DNA of 64,000 nt from Salmonirosea aquatica (GTDB lineage: Bacteria > Bacteroidota > Bacteroidia > Cytophagales > Spirosomataceae): positions 5,182,501-5,246,500 of the forward strand of contig NZ_WHLY01000002.1 of assembly GCF_009296315.1 (NCBI RefSeq), written 5' to 3'. Below, piece after piece: positions 17,360 through 27,364 of the stretch. The notes under the pieces were generated by a model. That model saw only the letters and a list, made by a program, of their open reading frames with translations, was not told where the DNA came from and did no database searches. Numbering within the stretch: position 1 is the first letter of the stretch; each line of letters begins with the position of its first letter. A program made the position numbers and the translations under genes.

Positions 17360-18373
17360 TCAGGATTTAGGATTTTGATTAGGGTTTAGGAGTAGTAAGG
17401 TCTTGTTGTCTTTCCTGATTTCCAGGTTCAGCACTTCCACGAGTACCTCAAGCAGATCTTCGGCGGACTGGGCTTTGAAGTTGCCCGAGATGGTACGGGC
17501 GGCAATTTCCGGATCGCTGGCGCGAACGATGAGACCGAAATTTTCTTCAAATAAGGCGCATATTTCAGCCACGGAAGTATTGTTAAAAACAAAACGATGT
17601 TCTTTCCAGGCCGAAAGTGCGTCGGAATCCGGGGAGTGCTTCACCCGCAGGCTACCTGCCGTGTTCAAAGTGGCAAGCTCGCCGGGTTTCATCAACACAT
17701 GCTTTTTCGTAGTACCATGCCGGTAGTCCAGCCGGATTTTTCCTTTGCTCAGCGCCACTTTGGTACCTCGTGGCCGGGCAAATACCGTAAACTCGGTACC
17801 CAGCACTTCGATCTGAAACTGGTCGGACGTACTGACCACAAACCGCTGGTGGGTAGGGGTATGCCGCACCGAGAATTCGGCTTCGCCCCGCAGGTGCACA
17901 GTGCGGACTCCCGTTTCGAAGCCGAAACGGGGTACGTCCAGCGAGGAATTGGCGTTGAGCGTTACGTGACTGCCATCGTTCAGAATAAAAGAACTGGTTT
18001 GTCCGTATTCGGTTGCGTAGGTTTTGTAAAGCAGGGGTTTGCGCAACAGCCAGCCAGCCGCACAAAGCAGCAACGCCACGGAGGCCGCTATTGGCCAGTT
18101 CAGGAACGAAAAGCGCCGGCGCAGGGGCACTGTTTTTTGGAGATTCGAAGCCATGGTTTCCTGCGAATCGATGCGTTCCAGCAGCGACTGATAGGCGGTT
18201 TCTGAGTCAGGTACGTACTGGGGCGACTTGGTTTCCCATTCCAGCAGCCACTGGTGGAAGGTTTCGGTGTCGCCGCCTTTTCTAAGCCACTCTTCCACGG
18301 CCTGCCTTTCGAGGGGGGTAGCCCGATTGGCGAGGTACCTAAAGACCATCGGTTTATTGATTGGATATTCCAT
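17360..18373 (-). CDS. FecR-family anti-sigma factor (module A)
   Basis: The 337-residue inner-membrane protein has an N-terminal cytoplasmic sigma-binding region (FRYLANRATPLERQAVEEWLRK), one transmembrane helix (WPIAASVALLLCAAGWLL, about residues 93-110) and a periplasmic FecR domain (YATEYGQTSSFILNDGSHVTLNANSSL, VLGTEFTVFARP, MKPGELATL). The C-terminal STN-like DUF4974 region (FVFNNTSVAEICALFEENFGL, ISGNFKAQSAEDLLEVL) is expected to contact the SusC STN domain. It is close in sequence to the FecR half of the fused protein at 27365-29095. It lies 48 nt after the sigma gene and 5 nt before SusC. Confidence 0.93.
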   Translation of the reverse strand: MEYPINKPMVFRYLANRATPLERQAVEEWLRKGGDTETFHQWLLEWETKSPQYVPDSETAYQSLLERIDSQETMASNLQKTVPLRRRFSFLNWPIAASVALLLCAAGWLLRKPLLYKTYATEYGQTSSFILNDGSHVTLNANSSLDVPRFGFETGVRTVHLRGEAEFSVRHTPTHQRFVVSTSDQFQIEVLGTEFTVFARPRGTKVALSKGKIRLDYRHGTTKKHVLMKPGELATLNTAGSLRVKHSPDSDALSAWKEHRFVFNNTSVAEICALFEENFGLIVRASDPEIAARTISGNFKAQSAEDLLEVLVEVLNLEIRKDNKTLLLLNPNQNPKS

Positions 18374-18421
18374 GCTTGTTTTAGTTAATATTTCGTCGGG
18401 GAAAACTCTTCGCTGAGAGCA

Positions 18422-19072
18422 TCAGCGGATGAGCAAGAGGATCAATACCAACATCCACTCGCCCTGTAGCGCAACCCGCAGACAGCGGAGCGCCTTGGAG
18501 ATATGCACTTCGACGGTCTTGGGAGAAATGCGGAGTTCGTCGGCGATTTCGTGGTATTTCTTGTTCTCGAAGCGGCTCAACAGAAAAACCCGCTGGCATT
18601 GGGTGGGTAGCTGCGCAATGGCCTCGTTGACTTTCAGCAAAAGATGATTGTACTGTACCTCGGCATCGGGGCTGAGGGCCTGCGGGTCGTGCTGATTGTC
18701 ATAGGTAGAGTCCAGCGGACTGGTACGGCCAAATTCGCGACGCAGGTACGTAAAGGCCTCATTGCGTACCGACCGGAACAGGTAGCTGGTGTAGGACGTG
18801 GTAATATGCCGGTAAGCTTCGGTTTTATAAAATTGAAAGAATACTTCACTCACCAGGTCCTCGGCAATCTGCCGCGAATACACAAAACGGACCGCATGAC
18901 TGCACAAGGGGGCGTGGTATTTCCGGAACAGTAGCTCCAGACCCTTGCGGGCGTCTTGTTCAAAGGTCGCTTTCAGAAAGAGCTCGGCGTCGAGGTGCCG
19001 GCCCTGAACCTTTGGTTGAGGAGGAAACGAAGCTTTTTCGGACTTGGTAGATTCGTGGGAAGGCTCTTGCAT
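18422..19072 (-). CDS. ECF sigma factor (module A)
   Basis: The 216-residue sigma-70 family protein of the Bacteroidota ECF type shows region 2 (LCSHAVRFVYSRQIAEDLVSEVFFQFY, TTSYTSYLFRSVRNEAFTYLRRE) and region 4 (QLPTQCQRVFLLSRFENKKYHEIADELRISPKTVEVHISKAL). It ends in a hydrophobic tail MLVLILLLIR. It should direct transcription of the SusC/D-sulfatase module when FecR releases it. The fused sigma of module B has the same tail, WFLLVLFLY. About 190 nt separate it from the end of the sulfatase operon to its right, and no clear terminator was found there. Confidence 0.93.
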   Translation of the reverse strand: MQEPSHESTKSEKASFPPQPKVQGRHLDAELFLKATFEQDARKGLELLFRKYHAPLCSHAVRFVYSRQIAEDLVSEVFFQFYKTEAYRHITTSYTSYLFRSVRNEAFTYLRREFGRTSPLDSTYDNQHDPQALSPDAEVQYNHLLLKVNEAIAQLPTQCQRVFLLSRFENKKYHEIADELRISPKTVEVHISKALRCLRVALQGEWMLVLILLLIR

Positions 19073-19258
19073 ACAATGTTCCAGGTAGTAAGTCGCCCAT
19101 ATGACTCACTACCCCTTGCTTTCCCCTAGTCATTTGTATAAAAAAAAGAAAAAAAGGCATTTAAGGAGATAAAGAGATAAGTAAATCCCCATTAACTCAC
19201 CGGATAAGCTGTTTTTTATAGCTGTAAATTATTATCAACCACCTCGCAAATGAGGCCA

Positions 19259-20734
19259 CTACTTCACAAACTCCCAGGCGGGTACGTGCGAGGGTCGGTG
19301 CTCTTTTTTGACGATCTGGTCGAAGCGCGCTACGAGGTCAGGGTACTTGGTGGCCAGGTCGGTGGTTTCGCTTTCGTCTTTTTCCAGGTCGTAGAGTTCC
19401 CAGCGGGCCTGCGGGTTCTTTTTCATTTCCACTTTTACGCCTTTCCATTTACCCATCCGGATAGCCAGTTGTCCGTTTTTTTCGGGGTACTCCCAGTAGA
19501 CGTACTCGTGTTTTTTCTGGGCCTTGTTGTTGCCCAGGAGGGTAGGCAAAAAGGATATGCCGTCGCTGGGTACCGGGGGCGCTTTGACCAGATCCACCAG
19601 CGTGGCCAATACGTCGTAGTGTACCGCAACGTGGGAGGTAACACGACCCGGCGCGATATGGCCCGGCCAGCGGGCTACCATCGGCATCCGGATGCCACCT
19701 TCGTACACGTCCATTTTGAGACCCCGGTAGGGGCCAACGCTTTCAAAAAATTTAGCATCCACGCCCCCGTTGAAGGTAGTACCGTTGTCGGAGGTAAAGA
19801 TCACGAGTGTGTTATCGTCCAGTCCCAACTCCTTTAACAAACTCATTACTTGGCCCACTTTGGTGTCCATGTAGGTAATCATGGCGGCGTAGGTAGCGTG
19901 GGGCCAGGGCGTAGAAGCATAGCCCTGCCCGCCGTAGTAAGGCGTTTCGGGAAATTGTCCTTTGTATTCATTCACCGCTGCATCGGGCGCCTGTAACGAG
20001 ACATGCGGAATGGTGAAGGGTAGGTACAGGAAAAAGGGGCGATCCTTGTTCTCCCTCACGAAGTTGAGGGCTTTTTCGGCCATTTTGTCGATGGCGTAGT
20101 CGTTGCCCTTATAGTAGGCAAAATCGGCGGCCGTAGCCGTTTTTGGGTCGAGCCGGCGGTGTACATCGATCACCGGATTGTTGAGCGTGTCCCATTTTTC
20201 ATTTTCCCACAGGTGGGTGGGGTAGTAGTTGTGGGCCTGTTTTTGATCGTAGTAGCCATAGAAATAATCGAAGCCCTGCTTATTGGGGCTGCCGGTACTG
20301 TATCCCATTCCCAGCCCCCACTTGCCAATGGCGGCGGTACGGTAGCCCTGTTTTTGCAGAAGGGTACCTATAGTGACGGTATTGGCTGGCAAAGGCATCT
20401 GTCCCCGCTCGGTGGAGTCAGGAAAGCCGCCCAGTTCGTAATTGCCTCGGATGTAAGAGTGGCCCGCGTGGGTACCTGTCAGCAATTGACAGCGCGAAGG
20501 CGCACACACGGGCGTGCTGGTGTAGTAGTCGGTGAATTTGATTCCTTCCCGGCCGATGCGGTCGATGTTGGGCGTGCGGATTTTCTTTTGACCGTAAACG
20601 CCCAGTTCAGCATAGCCCAGATCATCGGCGTAGATGTAGACGATGTTGGGTAGGGCCGGTTTCTGGCTTTTCTGGGCGAAGCTGCCAGTGATGCTACTCA
20701 AAAACAAAAGGATCAAAAGGCTGAGAATACGCAT
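19259..20734 (-). CDS. S1-family arylsulfatase (module B)
   Basis: The 491-residue secreted sulfatase begins with a signal peptide (LSLLILLFLSSITGSFAQ). The metal-binding block is NIVYIYADDLGYAELGVYG. The formylglycine motif is CAPSR in TSTPVCAPSRCQLLTGTHAGHSYIRG. Further blocks are GKWGLG, HVSLQAPD and FTSDNGTT. Expected reaction: sulfate ester hydrolysis in the periplasm or at the surface. It is most like the arylsulfatase A-type branch. It lies 38 nt after the sulfatase at 20773 and is the terminal gene of module B. Cys maturation would need a formylglycine-generating enzyme or anSME, neither of which is in the window. Confidence 0.92.
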   Translation of the reverse strand: MRILSLLILLFLSSITGSFAQKSQKPALPNIVYIYADDLGYAELGVYGQKKIRTPNIDRIGREGIKFTDYYTSTPVCAPSRCQLLTGTHAGHSYIRGNYELGGFPDSTERGQMPLPANTVTIGTLLQKQGYRTAAIGKWGLGMGYSTGSPNKQGFDYFYGYYDQKQAHNYYPTHLWENEKWDTLNNPVIDVHRRLDPKTATAADFAYYKGNDYAIDKMAEKALNFVRENKDRPFFLYLPFTIPHVSLQAPDAAVNEYKGQFPETPYYGGQGYASTPWPHATYAAMITYMDTKVGQVMSLLKELGLDDNTLVIFTSDNGTTFNGGVDAKFFESVGPYRGLKMDVYEGGIRMPMVARWPGHIAPGRVTSHVAVHYDVLATLVDLVKAPPVPSDGISFLPTLLGNNKAQKKHEYVYWEYPEKNGQLAIRMGKWKGVKVEMKKNPQARWELYDLEKDESETTDLATKYPDLVARFDQIVKKEHRPSHVPAWEFVK

Positions 20735-20772
20735 AGATTGGTGGAAAGGTTACGGAAACGAGTCAGGCTAAA

Positions 20773-22239
20773 TTACTTATTTTTTGCGGTCAGACCCGCT
20801 TCCCGAACATTATGGCCTGGCCGTTTCGTGATATCATCGCCCAGATCCTGACGTGCCTCTTCGGCAATTTTCTGCAGCACTTCTACTATGGTGGGGTAGG
20901 TAGCCTGTACGTCGTAGCGTTCACCGGGATCGCGCCGCAGATCGTATAATGCCATGGGGTAAGGGGTGTTCTCGGGTGCCTTGCCGGGGTAGCCATCGTT
21001 GCCGGGCTGCTGCCCTTCGTACGAACGTCCTTCGTGGGGTAGCACCAGTTTCCAGTCACCCCGACGTACGGCTTCCAGGTTGTTCCGGCGATAATAGTAA
21101 TAGAAGATTTTCCGGGGCGTAGCCTGATTGTCGCCTTTGAACAGGGGTAGTATGCTCACGCCGTCGATTTTATGATCGGGTAGTTTGGCGTTAGTGATGG
21201 CCGCAAAAGTCGGGAGCAGATCAATGTTCGAGGCCAGCTGATTACAGATGGTACCCGCCGGTGCCACGCCCGGCCAGCGCACGATACAGGGTTCGCGCTG
21301 GCCACCCTCGGTACTGACGCCCTTGCCTTCCCGCAAGCCACCCGTCGAGCCGGCATGGTTGCCGTAGTTGAGCCAGGGGCCGTTGTCGCTGGTAAATACC
21401 ACGAGCGTATTATCGTCGATGCCGTTTTCTTTCAGCGCTTTCAGGATTTCACCCACCGACCAGTCCAATTCCATCACCACATCGCCGTAGGTACCCTGCT
21501 TGCTTTTGCCTTTGAATCGGGGCGATGCCGCGATAGGTACGTGGGGCATGGAGTGGGGCAGGTACAGGAAGAAAGGATCTTTTTTGTGTTTTTTGATAAA
21601 ATTAACCGCCTTTTCGGTATAAATCCCGGTGAGTTCGGCTTGCTCATCCAGCGTCGTAATGGCCCGGAGCGTGTCGTTCCCGCTCAGCAGGGGGAGTAGG
21701 GGAAAGGCTTTTTTTCGCCAGTCGTTCTCGCCTACCGGCTTGCCATCATAATCCACCGCCCACATGTCGTTGGAGTAGGGCAGGCCCACGTATTCATCGA
21801 AGCCATGCTGCAAAGGGAGAAATTCTTTCGTATCGCCCAGATGCCATTTTCCGAACATGCCCGTCGCATAGCCCTGACCTTTAAGTAGCTCGGCGATCGT
21901 TGTTTCCTGCTGATTGAGCCCTTTCCCGGCGTTAGGGAACAAAGCACCAGTGATGCCAATGCGGTTGGGGTAGCAGCCCGTCAGCAAGGCCGCCCGGGAA
22001 GCACTGCACACGGCCTGGGCGGCCATGAAATTGGTAAAGCGAATGCCCTCGCTGGCCATGCGGTCGAGGTTGGGGGTCTGGTACTCCGTAGCCCCGTAGA
22101 CTCCCAGATCACCGTAGCCCATGTCATCCATGAAAATTACGATGATATTCGGCTTGGCAGTGGGTTTTGGGGCTAACTGAATAGCCAATAGGCTTAATAC
22201 AAAAAGAAAACCAATGGAGAAAGAAACAACTCTTTTCAT
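20773..22239 (-). CDS. S1-family arylsulfatase (module B)
   Basis: The 488-residue secreted sulfatase starts with an N-terminal signal (VVSFSIGFLFVLSLLAIQLA). Blocks are NIIVIFMDDMGYGDLGVYG, TPNLDRMASEGIRFTNF and the formylglycine motif CSASR in QAVCSASRAALLTGCYPNRIGITG. Others are GKWHLGD, PHVPIAA and FTSDNGPWLNYG, followed by GSTGGLREGKGVSTEGGQREP typical of arylsulfatase A-like enzymes. The product removes sulfate from glycan or aryl sulfates. It lies just beyond a strong hairpin (22264-22295) after SusD, so its expression is expected to be lower than that of SusC/D. Confidence 0.92.
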   Translation of the reverse strand: MKRVVSFSIGFLFVLSLLAIQLAPKPTAKPNIIVIFMDDMGYGDLGVYGATEYQTPNLDRMASEGIRFTNFMAAQAVCSASRAALLTGCYPNRIGITGALFPNAGKGLNQQETTIAELLKGQGYATGMFGKWHLGDTKEFLPLQHGFDEYVGLPYSNDMWAVDYDGKPVGENDWRKKAFPLLPLLSGNDTLRAITTLDEQAELTGIYTEKAVNFIKKHKKDPFFLYLPHSMPHVPIAASPRFKGKSKQGTYGDVVMELDWSVGEILKALKENGIDDNTLVVFTSDNGPWLNYGNHAGSTGGLREGKGVSTEGGQREPCIVRWPGVAPAGTICNQLASNIDLLPTFAAITNAKLPDHKIDGVSILPLFKGDNQATPRKIFYYYYRRNNLEAVRRGDWKLVLPHEGRSYEGQQPGNDGYPGKAPENTPYPMALYDLRRDPGERYDVQATYPTIVEVLQKIAEEARQDLGDDITKRPGHNVREAGLTAKNK

Positions 22240-22263
22240 GGGTATTAATTTAATGATAAAAAG

Positions 22264-22295
22264 GAAAACCGGGATGTTAAGTAATCCCGGTTTTC
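22264..22295 (-). terminator. intrinsic terminator/attenuator between SusD and sulfatases (module B)
   Basis: A 12-bp stem GAAAACCGGGAT (22295-22284 on minus) pairs with ATCCCGGTTTTC (22275-22264) around an 8-nt loop and is followed on the minus strand by CCTTTTTATC. It sits 12 nt after the SusD stop and 25 nt before the sulfatase ATG. Confidence 0.75.
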
Positions 22296-22306
22296 ATAGG
22301 ATAGGA

Positions 22307-23932
22307 CTACCAGCCCGGATTCTGCGTAAGACCTGGGTTAAGATCCAGCTCTTTCTGCGGAATTGGCCACAGGTAGTCACGGGTGGGCTTGAACACGCGC
22401 TCAAACGCCTGTACCTGAATGGTGCTCAGGGTACCTTCGTTGATCCAGGTCATGCCATAAATACTACCCGGCATGACCTTCTCTGCGATTTTCCAGCGCC
22501 GGATATCGAATAGACGGAGTCCTTCAAAGGCTAACTCCACTTCGCGTTCATGCCGGACTATTTCCCGCAGTTCGGCCTGCGAAAGCCCGGTGGCGATGGA
22601 AGGCAGCTTTACATCCTGGCGCCCATTGCGCACTTTGTTGATGGCATCGTATACGGATTGATCCAATTGATTGAGTTCAATCTTGGCTTCCGCGTAGGTG
22701 AGCAGTACTTCGGCGTAGCGGATCAAAATAATGTTGATGCCGCTCACGCCCGGGGTACCGAAGTCTTCGGAATTGATGTATTTCTTTACCACAAAACCCG
22801 TGGTCGTAGCCAGGTAGGTATTGCCCACGGCGTCGGTGGTGCCGCTGTTGGGCTCAGGACGGAAAGTTGCCCCGCTGGGCAGTGGATCGCCGGACAAAAA
22901 CATGGTGAAGCCCAGCCGGGGGTCACGGTCTTTGTAGGGAGCGCGGGGGTCAAAGCCGCTGGCCGGGTCGGTAATGGGTAGCCCGTTTTTCATCGTAAAG
23001 GCGTCCGCCAGGGCTTTGGTGGGTACAAAGGTGTTGTTGGCTGTCTTCTGGCTATAAGGGGCCATCTGGGCAAAGACGTTATTACTGAGTCCGGAACTGT
23101 TGACGTACTGGTGGTCCAGAATGACCTCAATGTTGTTTTCGGCCCCGTAGGTAAAGAGCTTGCCGTAGTTGGGGTATAGGTCATAGCCCAGCTTCATGAC
23201 TTCACTGGCCGCTGTGGCAGCCTGCTGAAACCTACCTGCGTATAAATTGGCGCGGGCCAATAAAGCCAGCGCGGCTCCTTTGGTGATACGCCCCTTGTCG
23301 GCTGCCGGGTAGGTAGTGGGCAATGCCGCTGCTGCCGCGGTGAGTTCGGAAGTAGCAAAATCCCACACTTTCTGGATGTCGTCACGCTTAAGTTGTTTGG
23401 CTTCGTCGGTACTCAAGGTTTTGGTTACGATAGGTACCCCCCCGTACAGGCTTGCTAGATTGACGTAGTGATACGCGCGCAAAAACCGCATTTCGCCCTT
23501 CAGTCGTTCGATCAGGGTCGTGTTGGTAGTGGTTACGCGGTCGACATTTTCCAGAAAATCGTTGACCGTGGCGATTCCGGTATAGGCATTTTCCCACTCG
23601 TCAGTCACTCGAGAATTAGACGCGTCGTAAGAGCCGCTTTCGATGAAGGAGTTGACATTGAACACCTGATTGGTATGCCCGATGTCAGTCACTCCGTCGA
23701 AGGCGAAGATTGAATATAACTTCGTCACGTTATTGATGGTGAAGGTTGAATGCCCCGGCAGGTATACATAAGCAGCGTTGGCTGCTAGTATTGCGTCCGT
23801 TTCAGTTTTCCAGAAAATGGCTGTCGAAATCCGGTCGTTGGGTACCGGGTCCAGCAAATTGTCCTTGCAGGACAGCAGCGTAGCAAGCAACGCCACCCCC
23901 AGGATTTTTTTTGATTTAAGTAGGTAGTTCAT
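22307..23932 (-). CDS. SusD/RagB-family glycan-binding lipoprotein (module B)
   Basis: The 541-residue protein has the lipobox LLSC with Cys22 (ALLATLLSCKDNLLD) and the SusD N-terminal signature LDPVPNDRISTAIFWKTETDAILAANAAY. A conserved helix block is MRFLRAYHYVNLASLYGGVPIVTKTL. The C-terminus has LIRYAEVLLTYAEAKIELNQLD, RHEREVELAFEGLRLFDIRRW and the closing IPQKELDLNPGLTQNPGW. It is the surface glycan-binding partner of the SusC immediately upstream (35 nt). A terminator follows. Confidence 0.94.
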   Translation of the reverse strand: MNYLLKSKKILGVALLATLLSCKDNLLDPVPNDRISTAIFWKTETDAILAANAAYVYLPGHSTFTINNVTKLYSIFAFDGVTDIGHTNQVFNVNSFIESGSYDASNSRVTDEWENAYTGIATVNDFLENVDRVTTTNTTLIERLKGEMRFLRAYHYVNLASLYGGVPIVTKTLSTDEAKQLKRDDIQKVWDFATSELTAAAAALPTTYPAADKGRITKGAALALLARANLYAGRFQQAATAASEVMKLGYDLYPNYGKLFTYGAENNIEVILDHQYVNSSGLSNNVFAQMAPYSQKTANNTFVPTKALADAFTMKNGLPITDPASGFDPRAPYKDRDPRLGFTMFLSGDPLPSGATFRPEPNSGTTDAVGNTYLATTTGFVVKKYINSEDFGTPGVSGINIILIRYAEVLLTYAEAKIELNQLDQSVYDAINKVRNGRQDVKLPSIATGLSQAELREIVRHEREVELAFEGLRLFDIRRWKIAEKVMPGSIYGMTWINEGTLSTIQVQAFERVFKPTRDYLWPIPQKELDLNPGLTQNPGW

Positions 23933-23967
23933 ATCAGTATCGTGCTAAGTCGAATAATCAGGAAAAA

Positions 23968-26900
23968 TTAAAATTGGAGGTTAACGCCGATGGTTTTCAA
24001 TGCCGTCTGGGGGTAGTAAACCGCCCGGCCCGATTCTACTTCGGGGTCCAGGTTCCATTCGTTCAGCTTCGAAATGGTGAACACGTTGGAAGCCGACACA
24101 TACACGCTGGCGCGCTGCACCCAGAATTTCTTGCTGAAGGTACCTGGTATGTTGTAGACCAGCTGCACATTTTTGAGTCGGAAGTATGACCCGTCGATAA
24201 TCAGGCGATCGGTCGTAGCCTGGTTTCTCAAATCCAGCTTGGTGGGCCGGGGAAAGCGCGCGTCGGTACGTTCGGGCGTCCAGTAGTTGTCTGTGTATAT
24301 TTTGCTGGTAAAACCCTCGTAGTTACCCTGCTCGGCCAGAGCTCCCGACAGCCGGACGTCGACATCGGCGGTACCCTGAAAAAACAAATTCAACTGAAAA
24401 TTCTTATAGCCCAGCCCACTGGTGAGGCTGAACGAATACTTCGGAAAGGGATTGCCGATCATGGTCATGTCGGCGGTTGTGATGATGCCGTCGCCATTCT
24501 GATCCACAAAAGCCACGTCGCCGGGCTTGGCCGAGCGCTGGAAGTATGGTGTCGCGTCGGCTTCGGCCTGCGTTTGGATGAGGCCGTTGGTCTGGTAGCC
24601 CCAGTGCGCGTTAATGGGCAGTCCTTCCTGAATGATGTAGCGGGGATCGATGTCCGATCCGGTAATATAGGGGCCGGTACCGTTCAGGCTCTTGACCTTG
24701 TTGTTGTTCATCGAGAAATTTCCTCCCAGGCTGTAATTCAAGCCCCATTTCGCGGTGTTCTGGTAGTTTACGCCCAGCTCTACCCCCTTGTTTTCCACAA
24801 TCCCGGCGTTTTGCGGACCAGGCAGCAGCCCGATCGTGAGCGGAATGGGCAGGTTGAGCAGGATACCGTCGGTGATTTTTTTGTAATAATCAAACGTCAC
24901 AGAAAGCTTTTTCTGAAACAAGGCGGCGTCCAGACCGAAGTTGGTTTGCGTGTTGGTCTCCCAGGTCACCGAGGGGTCGATGCGGGTCGACTGCCGGTAG
25001 CCGGTCACGACGGTACCGCCGAAGGTGTAGCTGCTGGCCGATAGCTGCGGGAAGAACAAATAGGGCGAAATGGCCTGGTTACCCGTCTGCCCATACGAAG
25101 CCCGCAGTTTGAGCTCATGAAATACATTTTTCAAAGGACTGAAAAAGTCTTCCTCCGAAATACGCCATCCTACCGAACCCGATGGGAAAAAGGCAAACTG
25201 CCGCGCGGGCGAGAACCGCGACGAACCGTCACGACGGGCGTTGATTTCCAGGAGGTACTTGTTAGCAAAGGTATAGTTGATCCGACTGAAAAAAGACCGC
25301 AAACCGCCTTCTTCGTCGTAGCCACCGTTGTTCTTGGTACCATCGTTGATCCCCTGGTTGATCGACTGAATGTCGTTGTTGTAAAACTGCTGACGGTACG
25401 CATTCAGACCGAAATACTGATAGTAATACTCCTGGTACCCGCCCATGATGCTGAAATCGTGATTGCCCCAGGTGTGATGATAAGTCAGCAGGTCGGTGAT
25501 GGTGTATTCGCGCTGCTGGTTGCGGGTTTCGGTGAGGGTGTTGTTAGCCACCGTTTTGACTACGCCGGTGTTCTGGTCGCGGTTGGTGTAGGCGTTGTTA
25601 AAGTCTTTCTGGTACGTACCTGTATAATTCCCGGCTACCTGAACGGACAACGTAAGGTCGTCGAGAATGTCCCATTCGCCTTTTACGTTCCCCACGATCC
25701 GGTCCACGGCTTGGCGCGACAGTCCGCCAATTTCGAGGTACATTAGGGGGTTGTTGCCTTGCTGGCTCAGACCGTAGGTACCATCGGGGTACTTGGGGAC
25801 CGCCCACAGCGCGCCGTGGAAAAAGTTATTGATGGCGTTGACGGATGGAGTCGTAGAGGTATTGTAGCGGTAGTTAGCGTCGGCACTAAACCGGATTTTG
25901 GGCGATGCTGTAAAGTCGGTGGTCAGGCGAAGTTCTTTTACCTGGCTGCCGTAGTTTTGCACCACGCCCTTCTGGTCCATCAGCCGTACACTGGCCCGCG
26001 CCCGGAAATTTTCATTTCCCCCACTCACCGAAAGAGTCTGGTTGGACATCGGAGCGGGTTTGAGCAAAGTCTGAAACCAGGTATTGGGCAACGGATATTT
26101 CAGCCGGTCGGTCGTAGTGATCCAGGTATTGATGGATTCGTCGGTGTAGCGATCGGGTACCGCCGCTCCGACATTTTTGTAGGCAGTCTGCTCCAGACGC
26201 ATGTAGGCTTCCAGCCCCATCATTTCCGGGGCATTGATCGAATTCTGAATGCCATAATAGCCATTGTAGGCGACCGATACCTTTCCGGCTTTCCCCCGTT
26301 TGGTCGTGACCAGAATTACCCCATTCGCGCCACGAGAACCATAAATGGCGGTGGAAGAAGCATCTTTCAGTACCGTGACCGACTCGATATCTTCCGGGTT
26401 CATGTCGAACAACGTCTGTTCAACGCCATCCACGATAACCAGAGCCGAGTTATCGCCCAGGGTGGTGATGCCCCGTACGCGCATGGTGGCACTGGAACGG
26501 CCCGGTGCTCCGCCGCGGTCCAGTACCGTGAGGCCGGGCGCCAGGCCTTGTAAAGACTGTTGTACATTGCTCACGGGTCGGGCCGTAATCTGCTCGCTCT
26601 GGATCGTGGACACGGCACTGGTCATGGTTGCTTTTTTCTGGGTACCAAAACCCACCACCACCACTTCCGAGAGATTGGCGACGTCGGCCTGTAGCTTCAC
26701 GGAAATATTCGTCTGATTACCCACGGTGATTTCCTGGCTCGTGTAGCCCACAAAACTGAAAATAAGTACAGACTCGCTGCCGGGTACATCCAGCTCAAAG
26801 ATACCCTCACCGTTGGTAGTGGTACCGCGGGTAGTACCTTTCAGCACCACGCTCACGCCGGGTAGTCCGGTGCCGTTTTCGTCGGTTACAGTACCGGTGA

Positions 26901-27342
26901 TGGCCTGCACCAGCGTCCTGTATGGAGCTAGTGTCTCCGTTTCAAAGGGCGAATTGAAAGCCTGTTTTCGAGGCGTGTTTTGGGCCGGGGCATTGTTTTC
27001 TTTGGTAATCACGTAGGTACCTGATTTGGTTTTCTTATATACCAAACCCAGCGGGCGCAGCAGGGCGTCCAGATTTTTATCCAGCTGCTGTTTTACATCA
27101 ATCGCTGATGCCGGTACCTCTCTGTCTTCGACCACACTGTCGAAATAAAGAATATCCACTTTGTAATGGTCTTTCAATTCCTGAAGCACGGCTTTTAGCT
27201 GCTTTTTGTCGCGTGCAGGGGAGGGGGTGTCCACCAGAGGGCGTGCATGCTGATTGCGGGCGAAAAGCTGGGAATGAGCTCCGGGTGGGTAGCTGCCCAG
27301 GGCCGCGGTCACGCACAAGAGAGCGAGTACTTGTTTTTTCAT
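23968..27342 (-). CDS. SusC/RagA TonB-dependent transporter with STN domain (module B)
   Basis: The 1124-residue intact outer-membrane importer. After a signal peptide comes an STN domain (LKAVLQELKDHYKVDILYF, about residues 50-115), which permits signalling to FecR. It is followed by the carboxypeptidase-regulatory-like domain (ITGTVTDENGTGLPGVSVVLKGTTRG) and the plug with EVVVVGFGTQKKATMTS, ITTLGDNSALVIVDGVEQ and DASSTAIYGSRGANGVILVTTK. A barrel closes the protein, ending in TALKTIGVNLQF with a terminal Phe. It would pump sulfated oligosaccharide into the periplasm with TonB energy. The fused sigma/FecR regulator is 22 nt upstream. Confidence 0.95.
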   Translation of the reverse strand: MKKQVLALLCVTAALGSYPPGAHSQLFARNQHARPLVDTPSPARDKKQLKAVLQELKDHYKVDILYFDSVVEDREVPASAIDVKQQLDKNLDALLRPLGLVYKKTKSGTYVITKENNAPAQNTPRKQAFNSPFETETLAPYRTLVQAITGTVTDENGTGLPGVSVVLKGTTRGTTTNGEGIFELDVPGSESVLIFSFVGYTSQEITVGNQTNISVKLQADVANLSEVVVVGFGTQKKATMTSAVSTIQSEQITARPVSNVQQSLQGLAPGLTVLDRGGAPGRSSATMRVRGITTLGDNSALVIVDGVEQTLFDMNPEDIESVTVLKDASSTAIYGSRGANGVILVTTKRGKAGKVSVAYNGYYGIQNSINAPEMMGLEAYMRLEQTAYKNVGAAVPDRYTDESINTWITTTDRLKYPLPNTWFQTLLKPAPMSNQTLSVSGGNENFRARASVRLMDQKGVVQNYGSQVKELRLTTDFTASPKIRFSADANYRYNTSTTPSVNAINNFFHGALWAVPKYPDGTYGLSQQGNNPLMYLEIGGLSRQAVDRIVGNVKGEWDILDDLTLSVQVAGNYTGTYQKDFNNAYTNRDQNTGVVKTVANNTLTETRNQQREYTITDLLTYHHTWGNHDFSIMGGYQEYYYQYFGLNAYRQQFYNNDIQSINQGINDGTKNNGGYDEEGGLRSFFSRINYTFANKYLLEINARRDGSSRFSPARQFAFFPSGSVGWRISEEDFFSPLKNVFHELKLRASYGQTGNQAISPYLFFPQLSASSYTFGGTVVTGYRQSTRIDPSVTWETNTQTNFGLDAALFQKKLSVTFDYYKKITDGILLNLPIPLTIGLLPGPQNAGIVENKGVELGVNYQNTAKWGLNYSLGGNFSMNNNKVKSLNGTGPYITGSDIDPRYIIQEGLPINAHWGYQTNGLIQTQAEADATPYFQRSAKPGDVAFVDQNGDGIITTADMTMIGNPFPKYSFSLTSGLGYKNFQLNLFFQGTADVDVRLSGALAEQGNYEGFTSKIYTDNYWTPERTDARFPRPTKLDLRNQATTDRLIIDGSYFRLKNVQLVYNIPGTFSKKFWVQRASVYVSASNVFTISKLNEWNLDPEVESGRAVYYPQTALKTIGVNLQF

Positions 27343-27364
27343 GGGTATTGTTTGATTAAGCAGG